Origin: Litorilituus sp.
Lineage (GTDB): Bacteria; Pseudomonadota; Gammaproteobacteria; Enterobacterales; Alteromonadaceae
NCBI GenBank assembly: GCA_030754235.1
Contig: JASMAS010000024.1
Coordinates: 19,398 to 83,397 of the forward strand
Direction: 5' to 3'
Length of the DNA stretch: 64,000 nucleotides
Part shown: positions 9,732-20,708 of the stretch, piece after piece
How the letters are laid out: every line of letters starts with the position of its first letter
Numbering within the stretch: position 1 is the stretch's first letter
Made by a program: the position numbers and the translations under genes
Notes under the pieces: model-generated
Database searches by the model: none
What the model was told of the DNA's origin: nothing
What the model saw: the letters and a program-made list of their open reading frames with translations, nothing else

Positions 9732-10026
9732 AAATATAATGTCTCCTAATTCCTAATCATGCAGTCTTATGTAAGCAGTAATCATAAGTCATTGAGTGTT
9801 GTATCGAAGTGCTATGTACTAGATCTTTGTTTAGCTTATTTTGGGATATTATTTTTATTCGAATAACGACAGAGTCCTAATTAGACAGGCCTAGAATTTA
9901 TTTCCATAACTTGCACCATTTTATCCTTTCCATCAATATTCGTTTGTGTTGTATGAAAAAATAGCGACTAAAAGGCAAGATATGTGATCAATATTAAATT
10001 TGGACACACAGCAGGTCATCTCGTTT

Positions 10027-10046
10027 TGTTATGTTATAACATAACA
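10027..10046. promoter_or_regulatory. Zur-box-like palindrome TGTTATGTTATAACATAACA
   Basis: 20-bp perfect palindrome; close to the Zur core TGTTATAnTATAACA (one mismatch); located between the DUF2796 gene and fadH. Confidence 0.65.
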
Positions 10047-10183
10047 CTTATTTGATGAAGAAAAATTTTAAGGATTTTTACTTTTGGATAGAAATAGGAG
10101 GCTATAGTTGACAGTAGAGCCGCTATATTGGAAACAGGTAAAAGCATGGTATCTATCAAAGAGCTAAATCATCACTATAATGA

Positions 10184-12319
<2,136 letters not shown>

Positions 12320-12393
12320 TGCCACTATAGATAATTTATCCAAGCTTATGCATCGAAAAGAGCTGTAGACTTTTATATCTGCTTCAGTAGGTA

Positions 12394-12431
12394 AAAATTG
12401 ATGAATTAACTACTGTAAATTCATCAATTTT
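12394..12431. terminator. Probable bidirectional rho-independent terminator between convergent fadH and the envelope operon
   Basis: Perfect 14-bp inverted repeat AAAATTGATGAATT / AATTCATCAATTTT with 10-nt loop. Confidence 0.75.
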
Positions 12432-12461
12432 CATAAAGAGCCTGAATTTGAAAAAGAGAAA

Positions 12462-13046
12462 CTAACTCTGGCCGTTTAGTTTTTTTAGTTCTTTTTCAAG
12501 TTCTTGTGAGGCTTTCTTTGCTCTGAACTCTTCGTAAAGCGCAGCTTTTGAGGTTGGATCAATTTTAGCGCCTGACTTATTCACTAGTTGTTCAAATAAC
12601 TGATCGTTTTTCTTTTCAGATAAAGTGACTAAAGTACATAGCTGTTTTTGCCCATCTATCTTAGCAAACTCTACTTTATCGGCTTTGGAGTTTACCAATG
12701 TTTGCTCTGAAATTTGCTTAGATACTTGTTCAAAGGTACCACCAGTATTTAATTTACCATCTGCTTCAAGTTTACGTTGATACATTTTATCAAGCACACT
12801 GACTTTTAGCTTCAATTGTTGGGATATTTCAGCACGTGCCGTGGCTAAACTTTGCGCTTTGTCTATGGATAAATTACCTGACCATGGTACACAAGAAGCC
12901 GCAGCTAGCGCATTGTCTACATTGGGATTTAATACCCAGCTCGGTACCGAATCTGTTGTTTCAAGTAGGGTTGGCTTTGGTGTAGTTGTGCTGCCGCAGG
13001 CACTGAGTAATAAACAAGCCGTTGCAATGATGAGTTTTTTGTTCAT
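12462..13046 (-). CDS. LPP20-like lipoprotein
   Basis: Lipobox LLSACGS; VPSWVLNPNVDNALAAASCVPW...ARAEISQQLKLKVSV as in LPP20/FlgP-like proteins. Confidence 0.6.
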   Translation of the reverse strand: MNKKLIIATACLLLSACGSTTTPKPTLLETTDSVPSWVLNPNVDNALAAASCVPWSGNLSIDKAQSLATARAEISQQLKLKVSVLDKMYQRKLEADGKLNTGGTFEQVSKQISEQTLVNSKADKVEFAKIDGQKQLCTLVTLSEKKNDQLFEQLVNKSGAKIDPTSKAALYEEFRAKKASQELEKELKKLNGQS

Positions 13047-14191
13047 GTTGATTCCTTGGTAAGTAAATTATTGTAGTATGTTGTTCTTTTAAGTACTTTT
13101 TGTAAATAGTTAACTGTTTCTTGGTGTGGCAAGTTGTCTAGTAATTGAAAATATAGCTGTTGGGATGTTTGTTTGTTGGCAGCCTTCGTTGCCCTTGTTA
13201 ATGAAGTGCTATTGCTGATCGCTCTTGCCACATTGCCTGGGCCTGTATTGTAACCAGCAATAGCCATATACAGTTTATTTTTATTGTCGGTAACATGCTT
13301 AAAATAACGGGACATTAATAGGTGAAGATAGACACTACCCGCTTCGATATTTTGCTCTGCACTGTATAATTGGGTCGGGCTTAGTACTGACATTTTACCG
13401 GTTAAAAATTTTGTAACATCTTTGCCCGCACTGCTCGGTACTATTTGCATTAAACCAAAAGCTGGAATATGAGAACGTGCCAACGGGTTAAAGCTAGACT
13501 CGGTATGAATGATTGCTAGAATTAATGATGTCGGTATATTCCATTTTATTGCCTGTTTTTGTGCTAATGGATAATAACGCTGAGCGTTTTCACTTAATAA
13601 ACTTGGTCTTAAAGGGATGGTGATCACTGTTTTAGCTTGTTGACTTTGGCTAGTAATACGACTTAATTCACCAATATGTTTTTTAGCCAGTAATGGCGTC
13701 GAATTGCTGGTTATGGCTAACTGTTTGTCATTTTTTTCAAGTTGTTCATTTACTGATTGTACAATAGGGTCTTTAGCTAACGTGTCAGAAACTGAGGTAT
13801 TAGTGAGCTTAGAGATCGTTTTTTTTGCTAAGGCTGATACTTGTTCAGAGGTGAGTGATTGATGAACCTCTACCGTGATTGCGCCCGAATCAAAGTCAAC
13901 CGTGGTACGCTGGTTTAAATCATCCGAGTAGCCAACCCATTGCTTTTGACTTGGTAATTTAGGCTGTTGCCATTTTTGGGATATTTTGGCTTTATATTTA
14001 CCTTCAGCTTGTTTCCATGCTTGAACAAATTCAGCAAATTCTTTATCAATGTTTTGTTGATAAGTGGAGAATTCTTGTTGTTGTTGTTTTAGATACTGTT
14101 CAAATTCGACAGCATCCTCATTGTTATGTGCCATAGCGTATGGCGAGAACAAACTAAAAATAGCTAGACAAATTATCAGCTGTTTTTTCAT
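13043..14191 (-). CDS. MltC-like lytic transglycosylase, signal peptide without lipobox
   Basis: DUF3393-like N-domain (YSDDLNQRTTVDFDSGAITVEV) and SLT domain (AIIHTESSFNPLARSHIPAFGLMQIVPSSAG, AGYNTGPGNVARAI). Confidence 0.85.
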   Translation of the reverse strand: MKKQLIICLAIFSLFSPYAMAHNNEDAVEFEQYLKQQQQEFSTYQQNIDKEFAEFVQAWKQAEGKYKAKISQKWQQPKLPSQKQWVGYSDDLNQRTTVDFDSGAITVEVHQSLTSEQVSALAKKTISKLTNTSVSDTLAKDPIVQSVNEQLEKNDKQLAITSNSTPLLAKKHIGELSRITSQSQQAKTVITIPLRPSLLSENAQRYYPLAQKQAIKWNIPTSLILAIIHTESSFNPLARSHIPAFGLMQIVPSSAGKDVTKFLTGKMSVLSPTQLYSAEQNIEAGSVYLHLLMSRYFKHVTDNKNKLYMAIAGYNTGPGNVARAISNSTSLTRATKAANKQTSQQLYFQLLDNLPHQETVNYLQKVLKRTTYYNNLLTKEST

Positions 14192-14873
14192 CCTGTAATT
14201 CCTTTTGTTTATTCGCAGTATGCTTTAATTGATAACAGCGTTGACTGTCGCACTGCGCTAATATACTGCTTGCCGTTTGATGTTTGCCTTGTTCAAGCCA
14301 AAATTTAGCGACGGTAGCTTTGCTTTCATTTAACAATAAATGATGATTGTTAACTTGCTGCTTGAAAATTTTTTCACCTTTTTGTCCACCTGTTTGGCTG
14401 GCAATGAGTACGATAGCATCATTTTTTGTTGCAGGTATTGACATTGAAATACGCAGCAATGGCTTTAAAAAACTTTTCTTATTTTGAGTTATAGCCCACC
14501 ATGCATTCATCAATGCTAACCTTGCTTTTCCAAGTTCAGCCTGTGTTTCTACAATTTTTCCGGTGCAGCGTAAACTACCTTCTATCTTTTCTTCTTGATA
14601 ATCTGTCAGCTCAGTTGTGGCATAGTTGATGGTATCAGGCAAGGCTAAGTTTAATTCTTTGGCCAGTTGCTGTTGTTTTTGAACTCTAAGTGGGTATGAC
14701 AAGGCTTTTCGACAAGCCTTTGTCCAAAGCTTGGTAGGCAATTGTGCTTTTAAAGGGAATACCTGAGCGGCATTTCCCTTGTTTATCACTTTAAAGTAGG
14801 GCGAATGGTACTCAGTTTCAGCATGTGCTGGTACGGTTATGAGCATCATAGCGATAGCTACTCTTTTGAACAT
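14154..14873 (-). CDS. Secreted hypothetical protein of the envelope operon
   Basis: Signal peptide; overlaps both neighbouring genes. Confidence 0.5.
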   Translation of the reverse strand: MFKRVAIAMMLITVPAHAETEYHSPYFKVINKGNAAQVFPLKAQLPTKLWTKACRKALSYPLRVQKQQQLAKELNLALPDTINYATTELTDYQEEKIEGSLRCTGKIVETQAELGKARLALMNAWWAITQNKKSFLKPLLRISMSIPATKNDAIVLIASQTGGQKGEKIFKQQVNNHHLLLNESKATVAKFWLEQGKHQTASSILAQCDSQRCYQLKHTANKQKELQDEKTADNLSSYF

Positions 14874-16153
14874 TATAAATCGCCTGACTTACTTACTTGA
14901 CCTGATGCGGCTCGAGTGTTTTTTCCCTTTTCGCTTTGGCCACTATGAGCATTTATTTTATGCGTAGTTTTTGCTCGGCTTGTGCTTGAAGAGTTCATTT
15001 GCTTGTTTGATTTTTGCGCGGTTTTTTCAAGGCTAGGAGCATAAACGGCTACAGTATATTGCCAGTTACCATCATTTGACACGAAGCTTTTTGTTGAAAC
15101 GCCCGGCGGTAATTTTCCTTGGGTTAGTGTTGAATAGTCATCGGTGGTTTTGAGTTGATTGATAAAGGTAGATTGCTCCTCATCTAAGACGGCTACTTGT
15201 GTTGGGTCTAATGTCTCTGGAGCGTAGTTAAACTGAGTGTTTTTATCCATTTGTTTCTCATCGAAGCTGCCATCCCAATAAACTTTTTCACCTTTTAGCG
15301 TACCTAATAAAGCAGAACGAGCGCGCGTTTCAGATTGGCGTTTAGCGACTGTTTTAAGTTTTCTGGATAGGGTTTTGTTTTTGTTGGTTCTAACAATTGC
15401 TGAGCCAAACCCCATCACGTAATTTTCGCCGGTTTCTGGGTTGGTCAGTACCTTGGCGCCCACTGGCGGTAAAATACCACTTTTCAAGTCACTAACAATG
15501 TGTTTAAAAATTTGGTTTGGCGCTGTTGTTACTGCTACGGCACCTGCTTGTTGTCTTATTTGTGCTCGAGTTTTGGGTGTTGAAATTAAGCTTACACGAA
15601 CCAGCTTTTCATCAATGTCATCATCAACATCAAAAGTGACATAACCAGCTAAAGACCCTGAGACACTCTCTACACAAGATTCTGTTTGTCTATCACCTGT
15701 ATTGGCAACACTTTCATTGCCACTATCAATAACATCCATACTTGCAGAAGCCACATTGCTACAAATTAAAGAAACCCCTTTCATGTTGGCAACGAACTGT
15801 TTTTTGGCGATAAGGAAGGCTTTGTTATAAGCGCCACGCTTTGATAATAGGCTGGCATTGTAGTTGTTAAAATTTTGATAACTGGCACTACCAACGGACA
15901 GAATGCCCATACCAGAGCCAACTTTGATCATTTTGATGCCGTCTTCTTCCTCTTCAATGAGTGTTTGATGGGCAACAGCGACGGTAGTGACATCATCTGT
16001 GCCAATTACTACATCGCCTTTTACGGTTACTTTATCGGCATTAGGAATGCTTTGCCCGGGTTCAGCTGGAATAAGATCGCTTAAATCAAAACTTTCACTG
16101 GCATAAGTGGGTAGCGATATGGCTAGGGCTAAAGTAAGTATTTTAAATTTCAT
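14873..16153 (-). CDS. Secreted hypothetical protein with Ser/Thr/Lys-rich C-terminal tail
   Basis: Signal peptide; 426 aa; low-complexity tail SSSTSRAKTTHKINAHSGQSEKGKNTRAASGQ. Confidence 0.5.
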   Translation of the reverse strand: MKFKILTLALAISLPTYASESFDLSDLIPAEPGQSIPNADKVTVKGDVVIGTDDVTTVAVAHQTLIEEEEDGIKMIKVGSGMGILSVGSASYQNFNNYNASLLSKRGAYNKAFLIAKKQFVANMKGVSLICSNVASASMDVIDSGNESVANTGDRQTESCVESVSGSLAGYVTFDVDDDIDEKLVRVSLISTPKTRAQIRQQAGAVAVTTAPNQIFKHIVSDLKSGILPPVGAKVLTNPETGENYVMGFGSAIVRTNKNKTLSRKLKTVAKRQSETRARSALLGTLKGEKVYWDGSFDEKQMDKNTQFNYAPETLDPTQVAVLDEEQSTFINQLKTTDDYSTLTQGKLPPGVSTKSFVSNDGNWQYTVAVYAPSLEKTAQKSNKQMNSSSTSRAKTTHKINAHSGQSEKGKNTRAASGQVSKSGDL

Positions 16154-16161
16154 TATAATCC

Positions 16162-17529
16162 TTAATTAAATATTATTGTTTGGTCATCAATTACCTGTCC
16201 ATTTGGTAATGAAGATTTGCTAATGGCAGCTAAGGAGTTTTGCAGTATTGAAACTAACTCGCCTGTGTCTCCGGCATAACGAACACTTGCCACTAGGTAT
16301 TGATTTTTAGTGAATATTGCCACATCTTTTATCCCCCCTATGGTTGAGATAACCGAATGTATCATTTCAGGCTGTTCTAAATGATTTGAGTGTATTTTTA
16401 TTTCTCGCACTAAACCGCCTTGGCTGACAATATTAATAAAGGCTTTGCTCAAAACTTTTTGTAAATCTTGTAATTGCTTTGGCATTTCAAAAGCGACTCG
16501 TGTTAAATCATCTAACACATGGTTGGAGTAGGGGAGCGCTGCTAAACTAGGGTCGTTTTGCCACCGCCCATAAAGGTTATCAGCTAAATCTCTCACTTCA
16601 ACCGTCAATGACAAACGTTTACTATTAGCAGAGCCCGTTAACTTATGCTTAGCAATCACTTGTAGGCTAGCGCCTGCACCTGACTCAATACCTTGTTCAG
16701 ACAACCAAGTTTTTAAAATAGGCTCTAGAGTATCAGGAGCTAACACTTTCACTCTAGGTGAACCTATTTGGGTAAGGAAATCGGATGACTGAGCAATGAA
16801 TGGTGACTTTTCAACAACCACTTGCAAGGTGACCTGCAAACCACCATTGTCAAGATTTTTTGAGGCCAATGGCTGCCAGGATTTTACCAAACCTGCACTT
16901 CGACTAGATAATTGCTGGCTCATTAAATCCTTAATGGCATTATATTCATCACCATTGCTAATTTGCATTATGTTTTGTGATGATTGCATAGCGTTTTGAT
17001 TAAGGTAGACACCAACCACGCGAGAAATAGCACGTCTAAGAGCGTCCTGTTCAGCATGTTGTCGGGCTGAACTACCGGATTTAGACCATCCTTCGCCAAT
17101 AACGGTTACTGTGACTGTTGGGTTATCGTCATCCCATTCTAATGAGTCATTATCACCATTCTCTTGTGGAAAGTGATGAATGTTAAGGGCAACTTCTATA
17201 CAGGTGTCATTGCCTTGGATATAAGGTTGGCCAAGGTCAAGTTGCATTCTGCCGTTACTCAACCCCTCTAATATATTGCTGCGATAAGTGCTGTAAACCT
17301 GATTAAGATTTACATCAATACTTTCCTTATTATCACCAAAGTCGAGTAGTTTATTGCCTTTAATAAAACGGCCTAACTCAGCCGCTGCATTGTCACTTGC
17401 TTGTGTGATAGCTCCTTGTCCTCTACCGTAAGCACAAGCGCTAGTGCTAATGTTGCCGTCTTTTAAAACAGCAACTTCACTAAAACTTGCAAAACTAATT
17501 AGCAAACATGGAAAAATGAATTTCCTCAT
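16162..17529 (-). CDS. Secreted protein with FlgT N-domain / LPP20-like repeat
   Basis: SSARQHAEQDALRRAISRVVGVYLNQNAMQ...SRSAGLVKSWQPLASKNLDNGGLQVTLQVVVEK. Confidence 0.5.
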   Translation of the reverse strand: MRKFIFPCLLISFASFSEVAVLKDGNISTSACAYGRGQGAITQASDNAAAELGRFIKGNKLLDFGDNKESIDVNLNQVYSTYRSNILEGLSNGRMQLDLGQPYIQGNDTCIEVALNIHHFPQENGDNDSLEWDDDNPTVTVTVIGEGWSKSGSSARQHAEQDALRRAISRVVGVYLNQNAMQSSQNIMQISNGDEYNAIKDLMSQQLSSRSAGLVKSWQPLASKNLDNGGLQVTLQVVVEKSPFIAQSSDFLTQIGSPRVKVLAPDTLEPILKTWLSEQGIESGAGASLQVIAKHKLTGSANSKRLSLTVEVRDLADNLYGRWQNDPSLAALPYSNHVLDDLTRVAFEMPKQLQDLQKVLSKAFINIVSQGGLVREIKIHSNHLEQPEMIHSVISTIGGIKDVAIFTKNQYLVASVRYAGDTGELVSILQNSLAAISKSSLPNGQVIDDQTIIFN

Positions 17530-18689
17530 GTTCTATTCTCTAAAAAGCTAGCGGGTGTGCCAACAGATACCGCGAAAATTTTAGCACCATTGTGAGGGCG
17601 GAAAATACCAGAACCTGCTTGCTGTTTAATTGATTTTGCTAAGTTACTGTTTTTCCACTTTACAATTTTACCGCTAGCACTTTGCTTTGATGGCGTTACT
17701 TTGGCGACGCCAATAGGTTCAACAAAGCCAGCTTCATATTGGAATATCACCATAGTTTCATCGACTAAAACACCGGCATTTTGACCTCGATCTAAACTCA
17801 GTTGATCGCCTTTAATACCTAAAACCTGAGCAGTTGAAGGCATTTCGCTCAACATTCGCGTTAAGAAAATATCAAAACCACGGCTGGCCATATCAGAAAT
17901 CATCGCTTGTACTACTAATGGATCCGAGAAGTTAAAACCGCTGTAGTAACGACCGTTTACAATAACTACATTCAATTCATCTCTACTGTTAACCACATCC
18001 GCAGACTTGACGCGAATTTTACCAATGTTTGGGTGTGACATTTTCTCTTTAGTAAAAGGGTCTATAACGGCTGAAGTCATTTCTAAGGTATAGTCCATCA
18101 CGCCAGAAGTCTGCGCATAGAAGGTGTCAACAGTTTTTGTGGTATCAATTTTTACAATAAAATCAGGCGCTAATATTTTTTGCTGAGCAGCTCGTTTGGC
18201 ATATGCTGATGCACCTTGCTCTGCTAAATAGGTGGCTTGTTCTTGCCCTATTGCTTGATCATCACGAGTGATAATTCTAAAGCGACTTAATCCTGCCAGT
18301 TGGTTTTCAAGCATTTTAACAAGCTCTAAATTGTTTACCTGCTTAACATGCTCTAAACCTTTACCTTTGCCGGCAGTGCTGTTGTTATCAAAATAGATTC
18401 TGACGATAGGTTTTTTTAATGGGCAGCCTTCATTTTCTTTTTGTCGGTCAAAAGTACAGCGCTCTAAGCCTTGAGTGTCAAAATAGGCCGGAACGGTAAT
18501 ATCATCATCAGAAAAGTTATAGGCATTTTTTGCGATTGAAGCACTTGATGCTTTATTTTTTACGATAATTTTTTGTGTTTGACTACTTGGACCTGTGCTT
18601 TGACAGCCGGTTACTAAGGTGGCAAGAATGGCGCTCACTAGGATTTTTTTTAACATATGACTAATATTCCTCGAGATGGTGTTGGTCAT
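17526..18689 (-). CDS. CsgG/LpoB-like lipoprotein with FlgT C-domain-like end
   Basis: Lipobox LVTGCQS; IVRIYFDNNSTAGKGKGLEHVKQVNNLELVKMLENQLAGLSRFRIITRDD; C-terminal LSLDRGQNAGVLVDETMVIFQ...GVAKVTPSKQSASGKIV; start may be at 18656. Confidence 0.55.
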   Translation of the reverse strand: MTNTISRNISHMLKKILVSAILATLVTGCQSTGPSSQTQKIIVKNKASSASIAKNAYNFSDDDITVPAYFDTQGLERCTFDRQKENEGCPLKKPIVRIYFDNNSTAGKGKGLEHVKQVNNLELVKMLENQLAGLSRFRIITRDDQAIGQEQATYLAEQGASAYAKRAAQQKILAPDFIVKIDTTKTVDTFYAQTSGVMDYTLEMTSAVIDPFTKEKMSHPNIGKIRVKSADVVNSRDELNVVIVNGRYYSGFNFSDPLVVQAMISDMASRGFDIFLTRMLSEMPSTAQVLGIKGDQLSLDRGQNAGVLVDETMVIFQYEAGFVEPIGVAKVTPSKQSASGKIVKWKNSNLAKSIKQQAGSGIFRPHNGAKIFAVSVGTPASFLENRT

Positions 18690-19614
18690 TTTTGCTGAAC
18701 AAAATATGACCTTTTGAAGTTTTAATTAAGTGGGCAATAGCCTCAATGGCTTTTTGTTTTGCCGCGCTAAACGAAGGTGCACTTCGTTGTGCTTTAAGGC
18801 TATTGCTAAATAAAATACGGTAAGGTGGTTTACTCTCAAGTAGCTCTAACGATAGCAAAGCTTTAACAGTGTACTTACCTGCCTTTTTAGCTGACTTGGT
18901 TTTTATTGATGGTTGTAACCAATAAATCTTTCCTGCACCGCCAACTAGATGTTGGTTAATGCTCGTCGCGATTGTTTGCAGCTCATGGGAGGCTTGTACT
19001 TCAATAATGGCTTTATTGTTTAGGGCTACAGTTAATTGTTGCCATTGCTTAAATTTTTGCCACAATCCAGAATTAAGTGTCTTCTGCTCATTTAGCGCGG
19101 TTAATAAACTAAGCTGATTTTCAATTTTAGCTTGTTTTGCTTGTTGTTTTATCGCCCAAACCCGTTGTTGCCATAATGGCTGATGAAACAATTGTTTTGA
19201 GCTTGATATGTTATTGAAAAATGTTGTCAGGCGTGTGCTTAAATTATTAGTAAACTGCTGCCTAGGTAGTTTTAGTAATACGGCTACTTGGTTATTTTCA
19301 AATGCTTTGTCAGTAACGGAAACCAAGTTTAATGGAATTGATTCAGTGTTTAATTCAATTTTTTGTGATAAAGAAGAGTTGCTTTTATTATCTTTTTTTG
19401 AGATAGAGACAAGAGAGTGAGAATTAACGCTAGCTTGAAGCTGTTGGCTTAAATCATCAAAAGCCATTTTTTTAGCTAACGTTTCACTATGTGCTACGCC
19501 CACAGCGCAAAAGTTTTTGTCAGCACAGTTTGCATGATAGACCCAATTCGGCCAAGCAAAAGCTTTAGCCGACATTGAGCATATTAATAGTAGTAATAGA
19601 CTAACCGCGCGCAT
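18661..19614 (-). CDS. LPP20-like secreted protein
   Basis: Signal peptide then WPNWVYHANCADKNFCAVGVAHSETLAKKMAFDDLSQQLQASVNS. Confidence 0.55.
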   Translation of the reverse strand: MRAVSLLLLLICSMSAKAFAWPNWVYHANCADKNFCAVGVAHSETLAKKMAFDDLSQQLQASVNSHSLVSISKKDNKSNSSLSQKIELNTESIPLNLVSVTDKAFENNQVAVLLKLPRQQFTNNLSTRLTTFFNNISSSKQLFHQPLWQQRVWAIKQQAKQAKIENQLSLLTALNEQKTLNSGLWQKFKQWQQLTVALNNKAIIEVQASHELQTIATSINQHLVGGAGKIYWLQPSIKTKSAKKAGKYTVKALLSLELLESKPPYRILFSNSLKAQRSAPSFSAAKQKAIEAIAHLIKTSKGHILFSKNDQHHLEEY

Positions 19615-20305
19615 TTAACTGCTCTTGTAGTTTAGCTAAACTACCAGCAACTTCTTGGTCGGCCTCAATAATACCATTAATTTCATTAAGCAATGATAGT
19701 TGGTCTTGAGCGCGCATTACCGCACTAGCAACGGTTGGTTTTGCATTTGGATCTTCATCTTTAAAAAAACTTAATGCGGTATTAATTGCGGCAGCTTTAG
19801 CAATTTCAGTTCCATATTGAGTCACTAAAATACCTAATTCAATACCTTGCTGAGCAAGAGCAATGGTTAATTTAGAGTTCTCATCAGAGATTGTTTGAGT
19901 TGCTTTACGGTATGCCGTTAATTTATTTGCAATTTTGTCATCTTCTGTTTTAGCGCCAAGGTCAAACCTATTCGCTTCAGCCAATAATTCTGGTTCTGTT
20001 TTTCCTTTATTTGCCGCTAAAAAACTTGAAACATCACGAAATTTTTTTACCACATCACGATATTGCACAGCCACATTTTTTTGTTGCTCTACATATGCAG
20101 ATAAACCATTAAGGAATTGGTCAACACCCGGTGAGACTTCAACAGCTTCATAGCCTACAGTATCCATTTCGGCAATGATGCGATCTACTTCAACATCACG
20201 ATCGACATTAGCTTTTTGTTCGTTGGATAAGCTGCTACAGCCAGCAAGCAAAGACAGGGCCATTACAGCCGCAGTGAGGTTTTTCTTTAACATTCTATAC
20301 TCCAT
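19601..20305 (-). CDS. Coiled/helical lipoprotein, first gene of the envelope operon
   Basis: Lipobox LLAGCSS; start may be at internal Met (MLKKNLTAAV). Confidence 0.6.
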   Translation of the reverse strand: MEYRMLKKNLTAAVMALSLLAGCSSLSNEQKANVDRDVEVDRIIAEMDTVGYEAVEVSPGVDQFLNGLSAYVEQQKNVAVQYRDVVKKFRDVSSFLAANKGKTEPELLAEANRFDLGAKTEDDKIANKLTAYRKATQTISDENSKLTIALAQQGIELGILVTQYGTEIAKAAAINTALSFFKDEDPNAKPTVASAVMRAQDQLSLLNEINGIIEADQEVAGSLAKLQEQLNARG

Positions 20306-20708
20306 GAAATTTATAATTATATAACAGGGCTAACTTGTTAACTCTATTAAATTTTACTCCCTGTAGCCTGAATCATACATCATTTTTTCAGTTGTTCAAC
20401 ACGTAGTAGTATAAATTTTATATTTATTATTTCATTCATTAAGGAGTGAAATATTTTAAAAAACAACAGACAGTTGATGGTTGTCTATATTGAAGTAAGG
20501 CGTTTGTTTTTTTATGGTATATAGCTTATTTTACTTGTTTAGTAATACTATATAGAGTCTCTTGTGATTAGAATATCCATAGGTGAAATAACGCCTATTA
20601 TTACCTTTATATCAGGAGACAAAGTTGATAAACATCCTAGTTTCCCTGAGCTTGGTTTGCTAGAGCATCATCAATATTCATTAGCACAATCACATTAAGG
20701 AGCTAATC

